A program made the translations under genes and the position numbers. A stretch of 64,000 nucleotides of DNA. Origin: Trinickia dinghuensis. Its GTDB lineage: Bacteria; Pseudomonadota; Gammaproteobacteria; Burkholderiales; Burkholderiaceae. Numbering within the stretch: position 1 is the stretch's first letter; each line of letters starts with the position of its first letter. The notes beneath the pieces are model-generated. The model was not told where the DNA came from, searched no databases, and worked only from the letters and a program-made list of their open reading frames with translations. Positions 8,835 through 17,291 of the stretch are shown here, in pieces. The DNA lies in contig NZ_QRGA01000006.1 in the NCBI RefSeq assembly GCF_003367175.1, forward strand, positions 310,001 to 374,000, given 5' to 3'.

Positions 8835-9826
8835 ATTCCACCGCACGATCCGGCAACACCTGCCCCGACGCCCGGCCGCCGATTCCGCTCGTGGTGCTGG
8901 GCGGCTATCTAGGCGCCGGCAAAACCACGATGATCAACGCGCTCCTAACCCATGCGGAGGCGCACCGCATCACGGTGTTGGTCAACGACTTCGGCTCGAT
9001 CAACATTGACGCCACGCTGATTCGCGAGCGCAGCGACGACGTGATCGGCTTAGAAAATGGATGCGTGTGCTGCTCGATCGGCGGGAAGCTCGTGGAGACG
9101 CTGCTGGAAATCAGCGCGCGAGCGTCGCGGCCCGATCTACTCGTGATCGAAGCGAGCGGTGTATCCGACCCGGTACGTATCGCGCAGATCGGCATGCTCG
9201 ATCGCGCATTTCAATTGCAAGGCATCGTCGTCGCAGTCGATGCGGAGCAAATCCGCATCACCCTCGACGATGCCTATGTCGGCGACATGGCGCGCCGGCA
9301 GATCGTGGGCGCAACCGCGCTCGTACTCACAAAATCCGACCTGATCGCCGGGCAGGACTTGAATGACGCTTATAAGCGCGTGCGGGACATTGCGCACACG
9401 CGCCTCGTCTTCGAATCGCACCAGGGCACTGTGCCGCGGGAACTTTTTTTCGGTGGAGCAAGGCCTCTTCCCGAGAATGAGACGGCATTTCGCCTCTCTC
9501 ACTCCTTGCCCTCGCACTTGCCCGAGAACCTGCGCAGCTTCACTTACCGCTCCGCTGCGCGCTTCGATCGCAAGCGACTCAAAACGACGCTCGTGTCGCT
9601 TTCCGATCGACTTTTGCGCGCTAAGGGTTTCGTGTGTCTCGAGGACGGCACCTACGCAGAGATCCACGTCGTCGGCAAGCGCTGGCATCTTTCGGCTCAC
9701 GGCAAGCGCGATATCGCGGACACCACGATCGTTCTCATCGGCATGTTCGACGACGACGAGATGCAAAGCGCGCTCGACGCGATCGAATCTTCCGCAACGC
9801 TGCAATCATCTTCGCCGAGCGTCTGA
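8831..9826 (+). CDS. COG0523/CobW-family GTPase, putative metallochaperone
   Basis: The 331-residue protein has the COG0523 G-domain: Walker A GYLGAGKTTMIN near residue 25, the metal-binding GCVCC within ENGCVCCSIGG, the Walker B-like VIEASGV and the guanine motif TKSD. A CobW C-terminal domain follows (SFTYRSAARFDRKRL onward). These GTPases deliver Zn, Co or other metals to client enzymes. The start ATG at 8831 overlaps the stop of the amidohydrolase gene (ATGA), making that metalloenzyme the likely client. The ATG at 8831 is preferred over the in-frame start within the amidohydrolase gene because homology begins just after it. Confidence 0.85.
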   Translation: MNSTARSGNTCPDARPPIPLVVLGGYLGAGKTTMINALLTHAEAHRITVLVNDFGSINIDATLIRERSDDVIGLENGCVCCSIGGKLVETLLEISARASRPDLLVIEASGVSDPVRIAQIGMLDRAFQLQGIVVAVDAEQIRITLDDAYVGDMARRQIVGATALVLTKSDLIAGQDLNDAYKRVRDIAHTRLVFESHQGTVPRELFFGGARPLPENETAFRLSHSLPSHLPENLRSFTYRSAARFDRKRLKTTLVSLSDRLLRAKGFVCLEDGTYAEIHVVGKRWHLSAHGKRDIADTTIVLIGMFDDDEMQSALDAIESSATLQSSSPSV

Positions 9827-9834
9827 AGGCTGCT

Positions 9835-10416
9835 TCAAGCCAGCAAGCGAGCAATGAGATCGGGCGTCGCCCGCACGCCGTATTTGCGCAAGAGGCTCGC
9901 GCGATGGATATCGACCGTGCGTGGGCTGATGTTCAACTCCTTGCCGATCTCCTTGCTCGTCAAGCCGTGAACGACGAATGCGGCGACATCCCGCTCGCGC
10001 TCCGTCAATGTGCTCACGACGTCGGGCCGCTTCGTGGTCTCGGATAAGTCGGTGAAGGTCCAAACCGCCAGCTCGAAAGGCCGCTTCGGGTTGTAGCCGA
10101 AGCCGCGTACGGTAACCCAGAAATGACTGCCGTCAATGCGACGCATGATGCGATCGTCGCTAAAGACCGCACGCTTGGCGATGAGCGGCCCCAGGCGGCG
10201 GCCCGTCGTTGAAAAATCTTTCTGCTGCGGGTAGAGCACGGAAAACGACTGGTCGATGAGATCGCTGCGCTCCGCTCTAAAAAGTCCGAGCGCTCTCTCG
10301 TTGCAGTCCACCATGATTCTTTCGCGCGCCACGATGGCAGCGACGGGCAGGTGCCTGAAGAGATCCTCGTAGTCGAGATGGGGCGTTGTGTCGGTCATGT
10401 TCGGCATGCTTTCCAT
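9835..10416 (-). CDS. PAS domain LuxR-family transcriptional regulator
   Basis: About 193 residues. An N-terminal PAS fold (HLPVAAIVARERIMVDCNER through VWTFTDLSE) is followed by a LuxR/GerE helix-turn-helix (LTERERDVAAFVVHGLTSKE, then IGKELNISPRTVDIHRASLL). There is no receiver domain, so the PAS probably senses a small ligand or redox cue directly. The start is uncertain: ATGs at 10416, 10407 and 10398 are all in frame and none has a strong ribosome binding site. It lies downstream of the dipeptidase-like gene on the same strand with a 143-nt gap that may hold its own promoter. It converges with the COG0523 gene 8 nt away. Confidence 0.78.
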   Translation of the reverse strand: MESMPNMTDTTPHLDYEDLFRHLPVAAIVARERIMVDCNERALGLFRAERSDLIDQSFSVLYPQQKDFSTTGRRLGPLIAKRAVFSDDRIMRRIDGSHFWVTVRGFGYNPKRPFELAVWTFTDLSETTKRPDVVSTLTERERDVAAFVVHGLTSKEIGKELNISPRTVDIHRASLLRKYGVRATPDLIARLLA

Positions 10417-10559
10417 CGCTGTGGGCTGGTGTGCGGCCAAGGCCCGCGACGGTCTCACCCCTCGGCACGCTCGATACGTAGTCTCCTATGTGATTGTAGT
10501 GCGTATGCGAAGCCGTCAAGGCAAGCGACGTGAATGGCAACGGCGCAGCGCCATTTGCC

Positions 10560-11531
10560 TCAGACGTTCCAAACTTCGCCGAACACGCGCAGCCAGTTTT
10601 CGCCCATGACCTTCCTAATGCGCGATTCGCTCCATCCCGCCCGCTCCATCGCGGCCGTTAGATTCGGGAATTCACCGATCGTGCGGATGCCTTCCGGATT
10701 GACGACCTTGCCGAAGTCCGTCAGGCGGCGATATCGGCCCTTGTCGTGCGTAATCCAGTCGAAAAACTCAGTGCTATACCCTTGAGTAAAGTCGGTGCCG
10801 ATCCCAACCTTGTCTTCGCCGATCACGTCGATGACGTATTCGATTGCCTCGAGATAATCCTCGACGGTCGCATCCGCGCCTCGCCGCAAGAAAGGCATGA
10901 ACATCGTCACGCCGACAAAACCGTTCGCCTCGGCGATCTCGCGCAGTTGATCGTCGGTCTTGTTGCGCGGATGCTCCTTCAATCCGGATGGGCAGCAGTG
11001 CGAGTACGTGACGGCCTTCTTCGAACAAGCGATGGCGTCCGACGACGTCTTGGCGCCGACATGCGAAAGGTCCACCATGATGCCGACGCGGTTCATCTCC
11101 TGAATCACTTCCCGGCCATATCCGGACAAGCCCCCATCCGGTTCATAGGAGCCGGTGCCCACCAGATTTTGCGTGTTGTAGCACAGCTGTACGACATTCA
11201 CGCCCAGTTCCTTGAACACTTCGATATAGCCGAGGTTATCCTCGAATGCGTAGGAATTCTGAAAGCCGAAGATGATGCCGGTCTTGTTCTCCTTCTTCGC
11301 TCGCAAGATGTCGTCGGTCGTTCGCACGAGCGTCAAGATCTCGCTATGCTCGCGGATCTGCTGCTTCATTTCCGCGATGTTGTCGATCGTCTTCTGAAAG
11401 TCATCCCAGACGGAGACCGTGCAGTTGACGGCGGTGACGCCGCCTTTGCGCATGTCCTCGAACACGGAGCGCTCGAATTTCGAAATATTCAGGCCGTCGA
11501 TGACAATGCTCGAATCGTGAAGCGTACTCAT
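10560..11531 (-). CDS. M19 membrane-dipeptidase family protein with altered metal site
   Basis: The 323-residue protein is homologous along its length to renal-type (M19) dipeptidases. VDLSHVG, the SH pair in AVTYSHCCPSG, HPRNKTDDQLR and GIGTDFTQG match the family's second-metal ligands, the conserved Arg and the catalytic Asp. The N-terminal metal motif, normally His-x-Asp in DGHND, reads DGLNIS, and the bridging Glu region reads IIFGFQNSYAFE instead of GIEGG-like sequence. Three canonical ligands therefore look replaced, so it may use one metal, another reaction, or act as a lyase or binding protein. It is 52 nt downstream of an MHS transporter gene in the same direction, so the two probably share a substrate. 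Confidence 0.75.
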   Translation of the reverse strand: MSTLHDSSIVIDGLNISKFERSVFEDMRKGGVTAVNCTVSVWDDFQKTIDNIAEMKQQIREHSEILTLVRTTDDILRAKKENKTGIIFGFQNSYAFEDNLGYIEVFKELGVNVVQLCYNTQNLVGTGSYEPDGGLSGYGREVIQEMNRVGIMVDLSHVGAKTSSDAIACSKKAVTYSHCCPSGLKEHPRNKTDDQLREIAEANGFVGVTMFMPFLRRGADATVEDYLEAIEYVIDVIGEDKVGIGTDFTQGYSTEFFDWITHDKGRYRRLTDFGKVVNPEGIRTIGEFPNLTAAMERAGWSESRIRKVMGENWLRVFGEVWNV

Positions 11532-11583
11532 TTCATCTAACCTCTCGTACGGTCCTAATGGGTCGGGTGGGTCAGATCAGCAT

Positions 11584-12945
11584 TCAGATCGTTCGCTTGA
11601 TCGCATGCTCGACCCGCGTCGCATCGCTCGCATCGGCAGATGCGATCCCGGCTTTGTCGAGCGAGGTCTTCGACGTCTCGTTCAGCGCCAGGCCGCCGAT
11701 CATCGCGAAGATCGAAACGGCAACCAGGTAGTAGGCGGGCGACAAATTCGTGCCCGTGACGGAGATCAGCCAGGTGGCGACAAGCGGCGCGGTGCCGCCG
11801 AAAATCGTATAGGCAACGTTGTACGTGATCGCGGATGCGGTGTATCGCGTCTTCGTGGCGAAGGCTTCCGACAGAAGCGGCGCAGTGACGACGCCGGACA
11901 CGACGGCCCCTATCGCAAGCAGCGCAACGCCAAGCAAGGACTTCGACAAGACGCCCGAACCGCCCAGCGAGAAAGCCGGATACACGGACACGATGATGAA
12001 AATGCACGTGCTCGCGATCGTCGCACGGCGTCCGACCCAATCCGAGAACAAGCCTGCGAGCGGGCACAAAGCCGCTGCGAAAACGAGCGCCAGCACAGTC
12101 ACGAGCAGCGACGTCACGCGAGACAAGTGCCCGGCCACTTGAAGATAGGTCGAGAAATACGTCGTGAAGGTATAGAACGATAGTGCCGTCACCGATATGA
12201 ACGCACCGAGCTTCAGCATGTTCCACGACTGCGAATGCAGGGTTTCCGCCAGGGGCGCATGCGCGATCTCGTGCTTGCCCTCGAGTGCTTTGAACGCAGG
12301 CGTTTCCTGCAGATTCACGCGCAGATAGACGCCGATGAGGCCAACCGGCGCCGCGATAAGAAACGGGACGCGCCACCCCCAATCGACCATGGCCGCGGAC
12401 GACAAAGACGATTCGAGTGCCGAAGCGACGACCGCCGCACACGCGAACGACGAGAACGTCGACACCGGCAGGAAACTGCCGAAGAACGCGCGGCGGCGAC
12501 GCGGTGCGTGTTCCATCACGTACGCGCAAGCGCCCGCATACTCGCCGCCGGCGGAGAACCCTTGCACGCAGCGCACGACCGTCAGCAAGAGCGGCGCCCA
12601 GTAACCGACGCGGGCATAGGTCGGGAGAAAGCCGATCAGCGTCGTGGCGCCGGCCATCGTCAGAATGGTGAACGCGAGGGTACGCTTGCGGCCGATCCGG
12701 TCGCCGACAACACCGAAGAAAAGCCCCCCGAGCGGGCGGAGCGCGAACGCGACGGCGAAGACCGCGAACGTCTTTAGAAGCCCGATCCGTAGATCGCCGC
12801 TAGGAAAGAATTCGCGCGTGAGGATCGTTGCGAGAAATCCGTACGCGGCGAAGTCGAACCACTCGACAAAATTTCCTATCGATGCCGCCGCGATGACGCG
12901 GCCTAGCGTCTTGGTATCGACCTCTTGAGCTTCTCGCGCTGTCAT
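11584..12945 (-). CDS. MHS-family MFS transporter
   Basis: This 453-residue inner-membrane proton symporter has 12 predicted segments and metabolite:H+ symporter signatures: SIGNFVEWFDFAAYGF at the N-terminus, GDRIGRKRTL, RCVQGFSAGGEYAGA and SDWVGRRATI. MHS members carry organic acids, betaines or aromatic acids. GGGGGAGG lies just before the ATG at 12945. It leads a minus-strand unit with the M19-like gene and the PAS-LuxR gene. The promoter gap upstream contains TTACTTAG, an octamer also found upstream of the flavin-reductase operon and of the MarR gene. Confidence 0.87.
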   Translation of the reverse strand: MTAREAQEVDTKTLGRVIAAASIGNFVEWFDFAAYGFLATILTREFFPSGDLRIGLLKTFAVFAVAFALRPLGGLFFGVVGDRIGRKRTLAFTILTMAGATTLIGFLPTYARVGYWAPLLLTVVRCVQGFSAGGEYAGACAYVMEHAPRRRRAFFGSFLPVSTFSSFACAAVVASALESSLSSAAMVDWGWRVPFLIAAPVGLIGVYLRVNLQETPAFKALEGKHEIAHAPLAETLHSQSWNMLKLGAFISVTALSFYTFTTYFSTYLQVAGHLSRVTSLLVTVLALVFAAALCPLAGLFSDWVGRRATIASTCIFIIVSVYPAFSLGGSGVLSKSLLGVALLAIGAVVSGVVTAPLLSEAFATKTRYTASAITYNVAYTIFGGTAPLVATWLISVTGTNLSPAYYLVAVSIFAMIGGLALNETSKTSLDKAGIASADASDATRVEHAIKRTI

Positions 12946-12994
12946 GATCCTCCCCCTTTTGAGTCAGACATTGAAAACAGCGTAGGTGCTCAAA

Positions 12995-13029
12995 TTACTT
13001 AGGTCTATACGCATCGGTTACCTAGGTAA
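12995..13029. promoter_or_regulatory. Candidate operator with TTACTTAG and a 12-bp palindrome
   Basis: In the 150-nt gap before the MHS transporter, TTACTTAGGT (12995-13004) is followed 23 bp on by the perfect palindrome TTACCTAGGTAA (13018-13029). The two elements share TTAC(C/T)TAGGT and lie 50-85 nt before the transporter start. This looks like a pair of binding sites on one helix face. The octamer TTACTTAG recurs at 22481 and 24605, both in promoter gaps, which hints at a common regulator. Confidence 0.45.
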
Positions 13030-13095
13030 TCGATGCTGTCGACGATGGGGATGCTCATCGCGAAGGCCGAATTCTTCACACCGCCAAACGGCACG

Positions 13096-14094
13096 CTAGG
13101 TGTTGACGAGCACAGGACGCTCAGCGAAGGCGCTTTGACCAAACCGATGCCGGCATTCTCCGACGATCCCACGGCGGAACAGCAGCACGCAGCACACGAA
13201 CATCACACCGGTGAGCAGACTGACCGATTCGCCCAGACCTTGGAACCACGTGATATGCGTGATGTCCGCGAGCCATGCGCCGAAAGTGCCGAGCTTCGAC
13301 TCCATCCCCACGACAATCACCGCGCCGACGACCGGCCCGAGCCGCGTGCCGAGCCCGCCAAGCAGCGTCATCAAGATGACCGTTCCGGACATCGTCCAGT
13401 AGACGTCGGAAAGCGTCGCGAACCCGAGCACCAGCGTTTTCATCGCCCCGGCAAGCCCTGCCAATGCAGCCGAGAGCACAAAAGCAAGCAATTTGAAGCG
13501 ATTGACGTCGTAGCCGAGCGAGATGGTGCGCGCCTCGTTCTCCTTCAATGCGGCCAGCACTTTGCCGAATGGGGAATCGAGGACGCGCCCGATAAACCAA
13601 AACGCCGACACGGAAATCGTTAGCACGACGAAGTACAGCACCAGATCATTGTCGAGTGACAGCGCAGCGAACAGCTTTCCACGCGGCACGCCCTGCAAGC
13701 CGTCCTCTCCGCCGGTAAACGGCATCTGCACGCAGACGAAATAGACCATTTGCGCGAGCGCCAGCGTGACCATCGCGAGGTAAATTCCCTTACGGCGTAT
13801 TGCAAACAAACCGAACACGAGCCCGAGTGCCGCGCCCACGCCCACGCCGGCGAGCAGCGCGACTCCAGGCGGCATCCCGTGATCGCGCAGCATGCCTCCC
13901 GCGACATAGGCCGCCGCACCGAAGAACGCCGCATGACCGAACGACAGCAAACCCACGTACCCGAGCAGCAGATTCAGCGAGCACGCGAACAGCGCGAAAC
14001 ACATCAACTTCATCAAGAACACGGGATAGGCGCCAAGCCACGGAGCCGCGACGAGCGCTGCCAATACGACGACACCTGAAAATCGATTGCTCAT
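13096..14094 (-). CDS. livM: Branched-chain-type ABC transporter permease LivM
   Basis: This 332-residue inner-membrane permease has 8-10 hydrophobic segments. The LivM-type conserved core reads SLNLLLGYVGLLSFGHAAFF near residues 40-60 and LLGGLGTRLGPVVGA near residues 245-260. With LivH, LivG, LivF and the periplasmic protein encoded upstream it forms an HAAT-family importer. AGGA precedes two adjacent ATGs, and the second, at 14094, has the better spacing. It is the last gene of the operon that starts at 22427. HAAT systems in catabolic operons often carry amides or aromatic acids rather than leucine. Confidence 0.88.
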   Translation of the reverse strand: MSNRFSGVVVLAALVAAPWLGAYPVFLMKLMCFALFACSLNLLLGYVGLLSFGHAAFFGAAAYVAGGMLRDHGMPPGVALLAGVGVGAALGLVFGLFAIRRKGIYLAMVTLALAQMVYFVCVQMPFTGGEDGLQGVPRGKLFAALSLDNDLVLYFVVLTISVSAFWFIGRVLDSPFGKVLAALKENEARTISLGYDVNRFKLLAFVLSAALAGLAGAMKTLVLGFATLSDVYWTMSGTVILMTLLGGLGTRLGPVVGAVIVVGMESKLGTFGAWLADITHITWFQGLGESVSLLTGVMFVCCVLLFRRGIVGECRHRFGQSAFAERPVLVNT

Positions 14095-14102
14095 CATGTT
14101 CC

Positions 14103-14987
14103 TCACTTCGAGTTACCGAACAGCCCGGCGGGACGCACCAGGAGTACGAGCGCCATGACCGCGAACACCACCGTCGCGGAGGCTTCCGGATAAAAAAGCT
14201 TCGTCAAGCTCTCGATCGCACCGAGCGCCAGGCTCGTCAGCACCGAACCCGCGATCGACCCCATCCCGCCTATCACGACGATCGCGAACACGGTAATGAT
14301 CACGCTTTGCCCCATCAGCGGCGAGACCTGCACGACCGGCGCGGCGAGCACGCCGGCCAGCGCCGCGAGCGCGACGCCGCCGGCGTAGGTCAGCGACACC
14401 ATGCGCGGCACGTTTACCCCAAAGGCCGCCACAAGGCGCGGATTCTCAGTCGCGGCACGCAGCAGCGCGCCAAGGTTCGTACGCTCGATCACCCCCCTGG
14501 TGCCCGCACAGACCACGAGCGATGCCACGACGACCCACGCACGATACGCCGGCAACACCATGAATCCGAGGTCGAGTCCGCGCATCAGGCTGTCCGGACC
14601 CGCGTACGACATGCCCGATACGCCGTATGCGGAACGCGACAGTCCGTCGATGATCAGTGTCAAGCCGAGCGTCAACAGCAGCCCGTAGAGAGGATCGAGC
14701 TTGTAGATTCGGCGCAGCATCGTCTGCTCGATGACCATGCCGACCGCGCCCACGGCCAGCGGCGCGACGATCAGCATCGGCCAGTAGCCGAAGCCGAAGT
14801 AGTTCGTGCCCATCCATGCAAACAGCGCACCGAGCATGAAGAAAGCCCCGTGTGTGAAATTGATGACGTTCAGCAGCCCGAAGATCACGGACAAGCCGAG
14901 GCTCAATACCGCGTAGAAGCAGCCGTTCATCAAGCCGAGCACGAGCTGGCTCGCAACCGCGCCGAGCGGCATACCCAAGAGTTCCAT
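14103..14987 (-). CDS. livH: Branched-chain-type ABC transporter permease LivH
   Basis: This 294-residue inner-membrane permease has about eight hydrophobic segments. The LivH signature GLSVIFGLLNVINFTHGAFF lies near residues 30-50, with VIGGMGSIAGSVL and the C-terminal VVFAVMALVLLVRPAGLFG. It pairs with LivM, whose start follows 8 nt after this stop. LivF lies 14 nt upstream. The spacing supports one transcript and a stoichiometric membrane complex. Confidence 0.9.
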   Translation of the reverse strand: MELLGMPLGAVASQLVLGLMNGCFYAVLSLGLSVIFGLLNVINFTHGAFFMLGALFAWMGTNYFGFGYWPMLIVAPLAVGAVGMVIEQTMLRRIYKLDPLYGLLLTLGLTLIIDGLSRSAYGVSGMSYAGPDSLMRGLDLGFMVLPAYRAWVVVASLVVCAGTRGVIERTNLGALLRAATENPRLVAAFGVNVPRMVSLTYAGGVALAALAGVLAAPVVQVSPLMGQSVIITVFAIVVIGGMGSIAGSVLTSLALGAIESLTKLFYPEASATVVFAVMALVLLVRPAGLFGNSK

Positions 14988-15001
14988 GATGATGGTCCCG
15001 T

Positions 15002-15757
15002 TCAGACGTTGAGCAATGCCTGTAGCGTCGCCGCTTTTTCAGGAAGGCTTGCGGATTCGAAGGATTCGACGATCCGGCCGTGCTCCATGACATAGAAGCG
15101 ATCGGCGAGCGGAGCGGCAAAGCGAAAGTTCTGCTCGACGAGCAGGATCGTGAACCCACGCGATTTGAGCAGCGCGATCACACGTGCCAGCGCTTGCACA
15201 ATCACAGGCGCGAGCCCCTCCGAAATCTCGTCGAGCAACAAGAGGTTTGCGCCTGTGCGAAGAATCCGCGCAATGGCAAGCATCTGCTGTTCGCCGCCCG
15301 ACAAGCGCGTACCGGGACTCGCCCGGCGCTCGTAAAGGTTCGGAAAGATCTCGTAGATCTCGCCGAGAGACATGGCCGTTTGTCCCGCATCCGGCCGCAT
15401 CGGCGGCAGCAGCAGATTTTCCTCGCAGGACAACCCCGCGAAGATCCCTCGCTCCTCGGGGCAGTAGCCGACGCCGAGCCGTGCGATGCGCTGGGGCGAT
15501 TGCCCGAGCGTCTCGTGGCCGTCGATGCGGATCGAACCGCGTCGTGTGTCGGTGAGTCCCATGATCGCCTTCAGCAACGTACTGCGGCCCGCACCGTTGC
15601 GCCCGAGCAGCGTGATCACTTCGCCTCGCCCGGCGCGAAGGTTGACCCCGTGCAGAATGTGCGACTCTCCATACCACGCATGCAGCGCTTCGACGTTCAG
15701 CGCCTGCGGGGCATGCTCCACGCCGAGCGCGAGCGCCCTGTTATCCAAGCGATTCAC
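15002..15757 (-). CDS. livF: ABC transporter ATP-binding protein LivF, Arg in Walker A
   Basis: The 251-residue nucleotide-binding subunit has LLGRNGAGRSTLLKAIMG as Walker A, LSGGEQQMLAIARIL as signature, LLLLDEISEGLAP as Walker B and a LivF-type C-terminus (MEHGRIVESF). The usual Walker A Lys is Arg; the codon is CGC, read directly from the sequence. The change may be tolerated in this branch, since the paired LivG keeps Lys. I chose the GTG at 15757 because GGGAG lies 6-7 nt upstream and the longer frame runs deep into livG. The start overlaps the livG stop by 17 nt, which implies translational coupling. Confidence 0.86.
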   Translation of the reverse strand: MNRLDNRALALGVEHAPQALNVEALHAWYGESHILHGVNLRAGRGEVITLLGRNGAGRSTLLKAIMGLTDTRRGSIRIDGHETLGQSPQRIARLGVGYCPEERGIFAGLSCEENLLLPPMRPDAGQTAMSLGEIYEIFPNLYERRASPGTRLSGGEQQMLAIARILRTGANLLLLDEISEGLAPVIVQALARVIALLKSRGFTILLVEQNFRFAAPLADRFYVMEHGRIVESFESASLPEKAATLQALLNV

Positions 15758-16508
15758 TCTCGGCTCCCATGTAGGCTTCCTTGACGCGCGGATCTGCGGA
15801 CACCTCCGCATAGCTGCCTTCCGCCAGCACTTCGCCGCGCTGCAATACCGTGATCGTGTCCGAAATACGCGCGACGATCTTCATGTTGTGTTCGACCATC
15901 AGGATCGTGCGGCCGGCGGACACTTTCTTGATCAGCGCGGTGACACGATCGACGTCTTCATGCCCCATCCCTTGCGTCGGCTCGTCCAGCAACATCAGCA
16001 CCGGATCCATCGCCAGCGTGGTGGCGATCTCGAGCGCCCGCTTGTGGCCGTACGACAAGTCGGCGGTCTTCGCATCCGCATACCGGGCTAGACCGACCTC
16101 ATCGAGCAGTTCGAGCGCTCGTGCGCGCAACCGGGCAAGCATGCGGCCGCTCGACCAAAAACGAAACGACACGCCCAGCCCACGCTGCAATCCGATCAAC
16201 ACGTTCTCGACCGGACTCAGATGCGGGAACACAGCCGAAATCTGAAACGACCGGATCACACCGCGGCGCGCGATCGAAGCCGGCGCCGCGCCGGTGATTT
16301 CGATACCGTCGAAGAAAATCTGGCCCGAGGTCGGCGTAAGAAACTTCGTCAACAAGTTGAAGCACGTCGTCTTGCCGGCGCCGTTGGGGCCGATCAATGC
16401 GTGTATCGCTCCGCGCCGCACGCTCAGATCGACGCCGTTTACCGCTGTGAAGCCATTGAACGCCTTGGTCAGGCGCTTCGTCTCCAAAATCAGATCTCCA
16501 CCTGCCAT
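15741..16508 (-). CDS. livG: ABC transporter ATP-binding protein LivG
   Basis: The 255-residue nucleotide-binding subunit has Walker A in IGPNGAGKTTCFNLL, the LivG-specific insertion FLTPTSGQIFFDGIEITG, the signature LSYGHKRALEIATTLA, Walker B in LMLLDEPTQGMG and VEHNMKIV. It powers the LivH/LivM channel. The ATG at 16508 starts at MAGGDLILETK. Sequence upstream of it in the same frame is arginine-rich and not protein-like. It lies 44 nt after the DUF2848 gene. Confidence 0.9.
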   Translation of the reverse strand: MAGGDLILETKRLTKAFNGFTAVNGVDLSVRRGAIHALIGPNGAGKTTCFNLLTKFLTPTSGQIFFDGIEITGAAPASIARRGVIRSFQISAVFPHLSPVENVLIGLQRGLGVSFRFWSSGRMLARLRARALELLDEVGLARYADAKTADLSYGHKRALEIATTLAMDPVLMLLDEPTQGMGHEDVDRVTALIKKVSAGRTILMVEHNMKIVARISDTITVLQRGEVLAEGSYAEVSADPRVKEAYMGAESESLG

Positions 16509-16552
16509 TGCGGCTCTCCTATCTAGTCGATGCCTGCTTCGGTTGACCGGTG

Positions 16553-17242
16553 TCAGCCTGCAACCGGCAGCGTTTCGATCGCGTAGCCGTGCTTTAGCGT
16601 GCGCCCGAGCACCGGATCGTGGAGTTCGATCTCGAACCGCTCCGCGGGACGAATCCCGCCGATTGCCGCAAGCGTGCCGCACAGCATTGCCGTGCCGTCG
16701 GCAAATTGGCCGCCGCGCGAACCGAATCGCCGGAGTAGATCGTCAGGCGAGCGCATGGCGGTGACCTTGCCCTCCTGGTACAGCACACGCTCGCCGTCGA
16801 TCGTTGCGTACGAGCGCAGCACCAGATCGTCCCAATGGTCAGCCACATCGGCGAGCCGCCATAACGTATTCGCACACGGCTTGTCGCACATCTGCTTCGA
16901 TACCGTGATTCCATACGTTTCCACCTGACGGTCGGTATGATCAGAAGCGATGCCGACAAAGATCTCGCCCCGGTCATGCAGCAACACGAATTCGACTTCG
17001 CCGCTGCTTTCGTCGCCCGTCACCTGCATCTGCGCGAACGGCCCGAGACGGTCGGCCGCGACGCGGTAAAAAACAGGCGTATATTCCGGGCGCCTCACGC
17101 CGAGTTCCTCCAGTTCCCGGATATGCCTTTCCATCGCGACCGTGTCTCGCCCAGTCCAGCCCGCGATGACGAGCGTGTCGACGGTAATGGCGCGTTCCGT
17201 CTTGCCGGTGCCGTGTTCGACGGCGAACGTAATGGTCTTCAT
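16553..17242 (-). CDS. DUF2848 family protein
   Basis: This 229-residue protein matches DUF2848, a family distantly like fumarylacetoacetate hydrolases, and has VEFVLLHDRGEIFVGIASDH and GQFADGTAMLCGTLAAIGG as recognisable blocks. The biochemical role of the family is not established. A hydrolase or ligand-binding function on a small organic acid is plausible because it sits between the binding protein and ATPase genes of an importer, in an operon with an amidase. AAGGAG lies 6 nt before the ATG at 17242. The alternative TTG just upstream is less likely. Confidence 0.75.
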   Translation of the reverse strand: MKTITFAVEHGTGKTERAITVDTLVIAGWTGRDTVAMERHIRELEELGVRRPEYTPVFYRVAADRLGPFAQMQVTGDESSGEVEFVLLHDRGEIFVGIASDHTDRQVETYGITVSKQMCDKPCANTLWRLADVADHWDDLVLRSYATIDGERVLYQEGKVTAMRSPDDLLRRFGSRGGQFADGTAMLCGTLAAIGGIRPAERFEIELHDPVLGRTLKHGYAIETLPVAG

Positions 17243-17291
17243 CAAAAACTCCTTCGAGCGGGCGAGCGATGCTCGCTCCGCGATTGATCGA

